Below the pieces are notes generated by a model. That model did not search any database and had not been told where the DNA came from. It saw only the letters and a list, made by a program, of their open reading frames with translations. 64,000 bases of DNA from Ceratothoa steindachneri (Eukaryota; Arthropoda; Malacostraca; Isopoda; Cymothoidae): positions 129,491,120 through 129,555,119 of the forward strand of contig OZ018321.1 in assembly GCA_963969495.1 (NCBI GenBank), given 5' to 3'. Positions 58,723-64,000 of this stretch are shown here, one piece after another. Each line of letters starts with the position of its first letter. The stretch's first letter is position 1. The position numbers and the translations under genes are program-made.

Positions 58723-61387
58723 CTGAAGACCATTGTATATTTAGTCTCAATTCCTTTACTTTGGCAACTTTCTATTTTCCGATCCATTTTATTTTCTCCA
58801 TCGTGATCGAAAGATTAGTAATTAAAGTTTGTTTTTTACTAAGCACAGTAACTTGAAAAAAGAACTACGGAACTACAGAATCTAGGACCAGCAAAGACCC
58901 TAAGGTCCGCTCGAGGCTAGTCCGCTACACTAAGTCCATAACTACGATACACACTTATCTACGAGTGTATCTCTAACATGCTATATCTTTATTTTTTTAT
59001 TTATTTTTTTATTTGTATATATAATCTACTGTACACACTTATCTACATGTGTACATTGTCATGCATATTAACTACTTCAACCTAGGGGTGGGGGGAGTGA
59101 TAGAAAGTTTTTCTTCTCAACTTCCGCAGTCCTCGACTGCTAGTGGTGAAAATCTAATTTTAGGATAGTAAGACTATTTATAGGATAGGCGGAAAAGAAA
59201 ATGGATATCTAAACTACACATGCAAGAGAAATCGCTGGCATAATTTTTAGTCATCATTTTTACTCTCGTTGTTCCTCCGCTCCAAACTCCTTTTGCAAAG
59301 ACATATTTATGTGCTCAGACTATGTTATATTTATACTATTTAAGTGCGCGTCGAGACGGTTTTTAAACATATTTACCGACGTACTATCTACTACGTGGGT
59401 TGGTAGCCTATTTTAAATTTGAGTAATTTTAAACGTAAAATAGTTTTGGGCTATACTAGTGTTAAATCGCTTGTTCACTAATTTTAATCCGCGTTGGCGA
59501 GTGTTTTCCCATGATCCAATTCGAACAAATTCCTATAATCAACGTTTGAAAATCCTTTCAATATTTTAAATGCTTCTATTAGCTGGCCACGTAATCTTCT
59601 GCCTTCGAGAGATGGCAAATCTAATGCCCTGAGTCTTTCCTCATAGGGCCTGTTTCTCAGCTCGGGAATTAATTTTGTAGCCCTCGCTGCATGCACTCTT
59701 TCTAATTGCGCGATATCTTTGTTCAAGTATGGAGCCCAAAATTGAACCGCATATTCGAGCAGTGGACGCACAAGTGATTTATATAACGGTAAAATTATAT
59801 CTTTGGATTTGAACGTGAAATTACGCGCGATATAACCCAGCACACGATTTGCTTTTTTACATGCATCCGCGCATTGTTTCGTGACTTTAAGGGCATCCGA
59901 GACTAAAACTCCCAGGTCTTTTTCCAATTTAAACACGTCGAGGACCTGGCCTTTCATGGTATACTCTACCCTCAAATTATGGCAACCCAAATGCATCTCC
60001 TTGCATTTACTTAAATTAAACTGCATTTTCCACTTATCCGCCCATCTGACAATCAAGTTTAGGTCCTTTTGTAATTTATCTACATCCGATCTTACATAGG
60101 CACGGTCGCCCAGCTTCGTGTCGTCAGCAAATTTAGAAATCGTACTAAATACGCCATTATCCAAATCGTTTATATATATTAGAAACAATAATGAGCCAAG
60201 AACGGAGCCTTGTGGCACTCCACTACTGACGTTGACTCAATCAGAACATTCACCATTTATAACTACTCGCTGCGAACGATACTTCAGCCAATTTCTAATC
60301 CAATTTAATATCTTTCCCTTCACACCGATTGCTTTAACTTTCATTAATAATCTCTCGTGCGGAACGGTGTCAAACGCCTTTTTAAAGTCTAGATAGATTA
60401 CATCTACAGCTTTGCTTTCGTCGTAAACGCAAATCATTTTATGGAAGAATTCCAGCAAATTTGTCTCACACGATCTCGCCCGCCTAAACCCATGTTGGGA
60501 ATCTTTAATCAGATTATTTAGCTCGAGGTGGCACACTATTCTATCTCTAATTACCGATTCTAAAAGCTTTCCAACTACCGAAGTTAGACTAATAGAACGA
60601 AAATTCGTTGCTTCGTATCTATTCCCATTCTTAAATATTGGTGTAACGTTTGCACGCTTGAAGTCTAAAGAGACTACGCCATCTTCTAATGAGCGATTGA
60701 AAATTGCACGCAATGGCTTCGCAAGATCATTCTTAAGTTCCTTTAAATGAGTGGGGTAAACGCCATCGGGCACGGGTGATTTCAACTTTTTCATCAGGTT
60801 AATATATTTAAGAATTTCCTCTTCATTAACTGTTATATCGGATATGCAAATATCACTATTATCTACTACTTCAACTAACGATCCTAATTCGGACGAATCT
60901 TTAACAGTAAAGACGCTTGTGAAATGTTCATTTAAAATTTTAGACATTTCCGCCGGAAATTCCGTCAAACGACCATCTTTGTCTTTAATCGGCCCTATTG
61001 AACCTTTCAAGGGTTTCCTACTGTTTACATAGCCGTAAAACCGTTTCGGTTCCTTCTTCGAATCCTTTGCGAGGTTTATTTCATATTTCCGCTTCGCATC
61101 TCTACCTGCCCGTTTAACTTCTCTTCGAGAATCTATGTAATTTTGCCGACTTATAAATGACTCATTTTTCTTATGTATTTGAAATTTTCTATTTCGGTCC
61201 TTAATTAAGCTTAATATTAGTGGGCTAACCCACGGCGCTCTCATCGACTTCCCGCTCTTACGGCGCACATACTTTACTAAGTCGAAATTTACACTAAGGA
61301 GTGTACGCCGAAGCTCAGTGTACATTTATCCTACTGACCTATTCTCGAAGCGCATTCCTCAGTCTACATCCGTAATCCTTTCGTGAA
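58177..61387. repeat. tandem duplication, unit 2 (3211 bp)
   Basis: Second unit. It begins after 7 extra bases (ggattac, 58170-58176) that form a 9-bp stem with the end of unit 1. On its right it continues into the rest of the parent LINE. Confidence 0.95.
58654..58720. repeat. (TA)n flanked by 11-bp inverted repeat, unit 2
   Basis: As unit 1 but one TA shorter. Confidence 0.9.
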
Positions 61388-62110
61388 AAGTATCAAAATT
61401 ACAGCTACCAAAACGTGGGATGAGCTGCGTACTCGTTTTTACTTCTACACACGTGTTTACAACGAATCTAATCGCATTATGGTCACTCGAGGCTAAATGC
61501 TCTCCTACACAAACATTTTCTACCAATGACTCGTCAGTCGCCCTGATTAAATCGAGGATATTATTATCACGAGTTGGTTCCTCCACTTTTTAAACGAGAA
61601 AATTCTCCAGAATATAGTTTAGTAGTCTCTCCCCAGCTTTATCTGACGTTAGGTTACTATAATTAACGTTTGGATGGTTAAAATCGCTGCAGACTAATAT
61701 GGTCCCTTTTCTAACCCAAGATGAAAGCATATCAAAGAGTGCAGCATCTTCTCTTTCTATTTGAGATGGAGGAAGATGTATGACGGCTAAATTAATTTTA
61801 TTTTTTGCATTACAACATAATTGGATTAATAAGGCCTCACTTCTCATATCTGCCGTAGACGAGTCGATCGTTATAGCGTTTAAGTCATCTTTTATATACA
61901 CTAATACGCCCCCTCCTCTACCAGTTTGTCTATTTGTATAATGAATTTTATAACATGGTATATCAAATTCGCAAACACTGATCCCCGAATGTGTATCTAT
62001 TTAAGTCTCACTTAAGAATAAGAGATCGTAGTCTCCCTCTAGAATCACGGCTTTTATTTCGGCAAGTTTATTTTTTAAGCTACGAACATTTGAATATATA
62101 CATTTCAATT
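59320..62110 (-). pseudogene. CR1-like LINE ORF2 (endonuclease plus reverse transcriptase)
   Basis: The ORF2 frame overlaps the end of ORF1. Endonuclease: CIYSNVRSLKNKLAEI (Asn block), LLFLSET then a TAA at 62001-62003 where Trp is usual, GRGGGVLVYIKDDLNA, ILVCSDFNHPNVNYSN (GDFN-like, Gly to Ser) and ASSDHNAIRF (SDH kept). RT: KSPVPDGVYPTHLKEL, RSISLTSVVGKLLES, QHGFRRARSCET, VIYLDFKKAFDTVP (first Asp), GVPQGSVLGSLLFLIYINDL, ISKFADDTKLG (catalytic pair intact), then the thumb. In-frame stops at 62001, 61590, 61359, 61326 and 60234, and a one-base frameshift at about 59484, keep it from being made whole. Confidence 0.92.
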
Positions 62111-62116
62111 TGCGCT

Positions 62117-63220
62117 TTAAGTGGACTCCTCTATCACACGCGAATCGGTTCCGTTTTCCTGCTCCCCAATACTCATTGCCCCTTCAAGCGAGGACCGGTC
62201 CGGCGCATGGGCATCACGTAGCCCCGCAACTCTCCTACTTAACATGCTACGTACTGACTGGTTTAAAATCCTACCCAGCCAACTGTTCCCCACATCGCTT
62301 AAATGGATTCCGTCCGTTTGATAAAGTGAAGCTTAGTCTTGGAATGTATCCCAAACGTTAAAGAAGCTAACTCCAGTATCGCGACACAAGCGCTTAAGGC
62401 ACTCGTTTGTATATATAGCTCGGGACTGCAGACGCAACGTGGATTTTAGTCGGGGTAAAATACCAATTATTCCTACGTTATCCGCTTTAACTTTCGCAGT
62501 ATGAATCATAGTCTTAGCGCGGTTTACTATTCCCTCTGGGGTGCTATCGTACCTGTGGACATCATTTCCCCCTACCAGCGTGAGGATCGTACGCCCGCCA
62601 CGTGTTTGGTCCAATTTTTCAATTTCACTTACTACTTTATCTATGCGGCCACCAGGAAAGCAAAATCGTTTTCGTTTTGACGGGTTACGCGCTGTTAATT
62701 CCGGCTCTTGGTTTCTAATTAAAGAATCTCCAATTAGTACAGTTTCTTCTTCCCCTTCGATAGGAGTTAGCAGTGCGAAGGGGTTCGAACATGGTAATGT
62801 GAAATGGTGTTCCCTCGATGGTCTAGCCCCATTTCTAACGGTCCTAAATTGCGAATCTTGGGGTGAATCCTAGGGTCCAAACGAGTTCAAAATCCTTTGT
62901 TGCTGGTCAACAATTGCCTGATGATTCATACGAGTAGGCCGGCTGTCACGATCTCTATTTTCCCTCCCACGCATATCATGAACGGCAGAAGTTAGACTTG
63001 AATTTAATTCGTCGACTTTACGGTTGGTCGAGATAACGTCTCTCGCGACGGAATTTAGTTCCAATTTAATTTTGCTAATAGCGTTAGCAAACTTACGCTC
63101 CAATGCATCGTTTAAAATACAGAAACGGCAAATTCTAGTATGTTCGATGTTAGAAGGAACGTAAATTTCCTGATTTAAGGAAGCCCCACAACTCGAACAT
63201 TCAAACTTGATCACGGGCAT
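62117..63220 (-). pseudogene. CR1-like LINE ORF1 (zinc finger plus SGNH esterase)
   Basis: ATG at 63220. Residues 8-34 have two Cys pairs (CSSC and CRFC) forming a likely zinc finger; about 45-110 is helical and coiled-coil-like (NAISKIKLELNSVARD). After a TAG at 62870-62872 the same frame continues to VLIGDSLIRNQ (SGNH block I, GDS), GRTILTLVGGNDVHRYD (block III, GGND), GIIGILPRLKST, then a TAA at about 62330 and DGIHLSDVGNSWLGRIL (block V, D-x-x-H). The frame ends at 62117, about 368 codons. ORF1 binds element RNA; the role of the esterase in CR1 elements is not settled. All catalytic blocks remain, so two nonsense changes are the only visible damage. Confidence 0.85.
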
Positions 63221-63503
63221 TGTCGATTTCTAGAATACGGATGACGATAAATAGAATCTACACAGCGAATAAGACGGCCAATCTTTTTAATACAGCGACT
63301 AATATTATATGAGCGCAGGAAGTATCTAGAATTATCAAGTTACTCAGAAAACGAAATTATTGGGCACAGATGAATTAAGAAGGAGCGCAGAGATAACACG
63401 TCTTTTCAGTCAGGACTCGGCGGGCGGAGCAATAAACTTAGGAGAAATAATATTGAAAGTTGCAAAAGAAAATTAACTAAGACTAAATATACAATGGTCT
63501 TCA

Positions 63504-64000
63504 AACGTGTTTAATACCAGTAGGGGGCCCTTATTTAGGGTATTAAACTTTCATGTGCATATACCTTTCTTCGCACGATCGCATATACCACAGGGGAACC
63601 ATTTTTAACATAATTTCTGTTGAATTCTAGTTTTCACTTAATGTTGACTAAATTGACATTCTGATTTCAAAACTGGTGTCAGTTTCTTCCATTAGGTCGT
63701 TTTTTTCCGTACTGTCTATTGTCTGGATAAGCATAATTGTATTTTTAGTACGTAAGTAATAGGACTGGTCAGCTGATTGTTTTTATGATTTTATTATCCA
63801 TTCATTGCTAATCATAAATATTGGAATGAAAAATTTAAATTAGCTATTTTATTAATTAATTTTATTAACACTTTGAGCGAGACTCGTGGAGAGGCATTAT
63901 TAGCAAACCGTGACAGCTTTAAACGTGTTTATTCAGTTCCACGTTAGACAGTGCAGTGAGAGGTTATATTTCTCTTTATATAGGTGATTATTATCATATT
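63504..64000. other. no recognised gene
   Basis: AT-rich flank of the LINE; no motif recognised. A small inverted repeat surrounds gggggccc at about 63510-63545 (aataccagt...agggtatt). Confidence 0.45.

Larger units (their letters stand above)
58724..63503 (-). mobile_element. CR1-like LINE, full length, decayed
   Basis: About 4.7 kb on the minus strand: 5' region (63503-63221), ORF1 with zinc-finger and esterase domains, ORF2 with AP-type endonuclease and RT, a 550-600 bp 3' UTR and a (TA)n end. ORF1 esterase plus ORF2 EN-RT is the arrangement known from CR1-clade elements. Damage is mostly point nonsense, with frames otherwise open. An inverted, diverged copy of the 3' end (58724-58778) lies at 63448-63503 upstream of ORF1. 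Confidence 0.88.

Noticed and set aside
59484..62110. Alternative genetic code or stop-codon readthrough in the LINE ORF2
   Set aside because: The interrupting codons are TAA and TGA at different residues, and ORF1 also has TAG; ordinary decay explains them better.

Overview
The window looks like nuclear DNA of an invertebrate animal, probably marine, with a repeat-rich genome. The evidence is the mix of element families (Penelope-like elements with GIY-YIG endonuclease, CR1-like and Jockey-like LINEs, several Tc1/mariner lineages, a hAT-like remnant, an LTR gag-protease remnant, a tRNA-derived SINE) and more than 20 long (TA)n arrays. I cannot name the phylum. I found no convincing host gene, no rRNA and no functional tRNA gene. 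Almost every recognisable coding stretch is a decayed transposable element.

Layout. 1-0.4 kb: mariner C-terminal remnant. 1.65-6.3 kb: decayed Jockey-like LINE on the minus strand, followed by a Penelope endonuclease scrap and a second 3' fragment of the same LINE on the plus strand (6.8-8.0 kb). 8.0-9.3 kb: SINE and hairpin elements separated by (TA)n. 9.4-11.8 kb: Penelope-like element PLE1. 13.4-17.3 kb: two Tc1/mariner remnants, the second split by a LINE fragment, with a hairpin-shaped tRNA-SINE between them. 17.6-20.0 kb: PLE2. 20.0-23.3 kb: PLE3, a head-to-head pair. 23.66-23.84 kb: near-perfect palindrome with hammerhead-like motifs. 24-25 kb: PLE4 remnant. 25.6-27.7 kb: decayed CR1-like LINE. 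28.2-29.8 kb: 1.65-kb polypyrimidine tract. 30-34.8 kb: mostly unassigned. 34.8-36.7 kb: mariner remnant, then a Tc1-like remnant with a TIR-bounded mariner nested in it. 37.9-38.3 kb: degenerate 35-bp minisatellite. 40.2-41.05 kb: possible solo LTR. 41.7-42.5 kb: Tc1-like remnant. 44.8-45.5 kb: hAT-like remnant. 47.9-49.9 kb: LTR-retrotransposon gag-protease remnant. 51.5-53.8 kb: LINE and Tc1-like remnants. 54.3-61.4 kb: degenerate repeat array running into a 3.2-kb near-identical tandem duplication that carries the 3' half of a CR1-like LINE. 59.3-63.2 kb: the full-length parent LINE, with an ORF1 that has zinc-finger and SGNH-esterase features.

The most interesting layer is RNA structure rather than proteins. 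Several Penelope-like termini carry small hammerhead-ribozyme-like motifs whose stem III is a short self-complementary palindrome that differs between families (ACGCGU, ACGU, AGGCCU and others). Two unrelated elements place a tRNA-like pol III promoter in the loop of a 100-160 bp hairpin. Element boundaries repeatedly coincide with (TA)n arrays. All calls are by eye from translated motifs and repeat comparison; no database search was possible.
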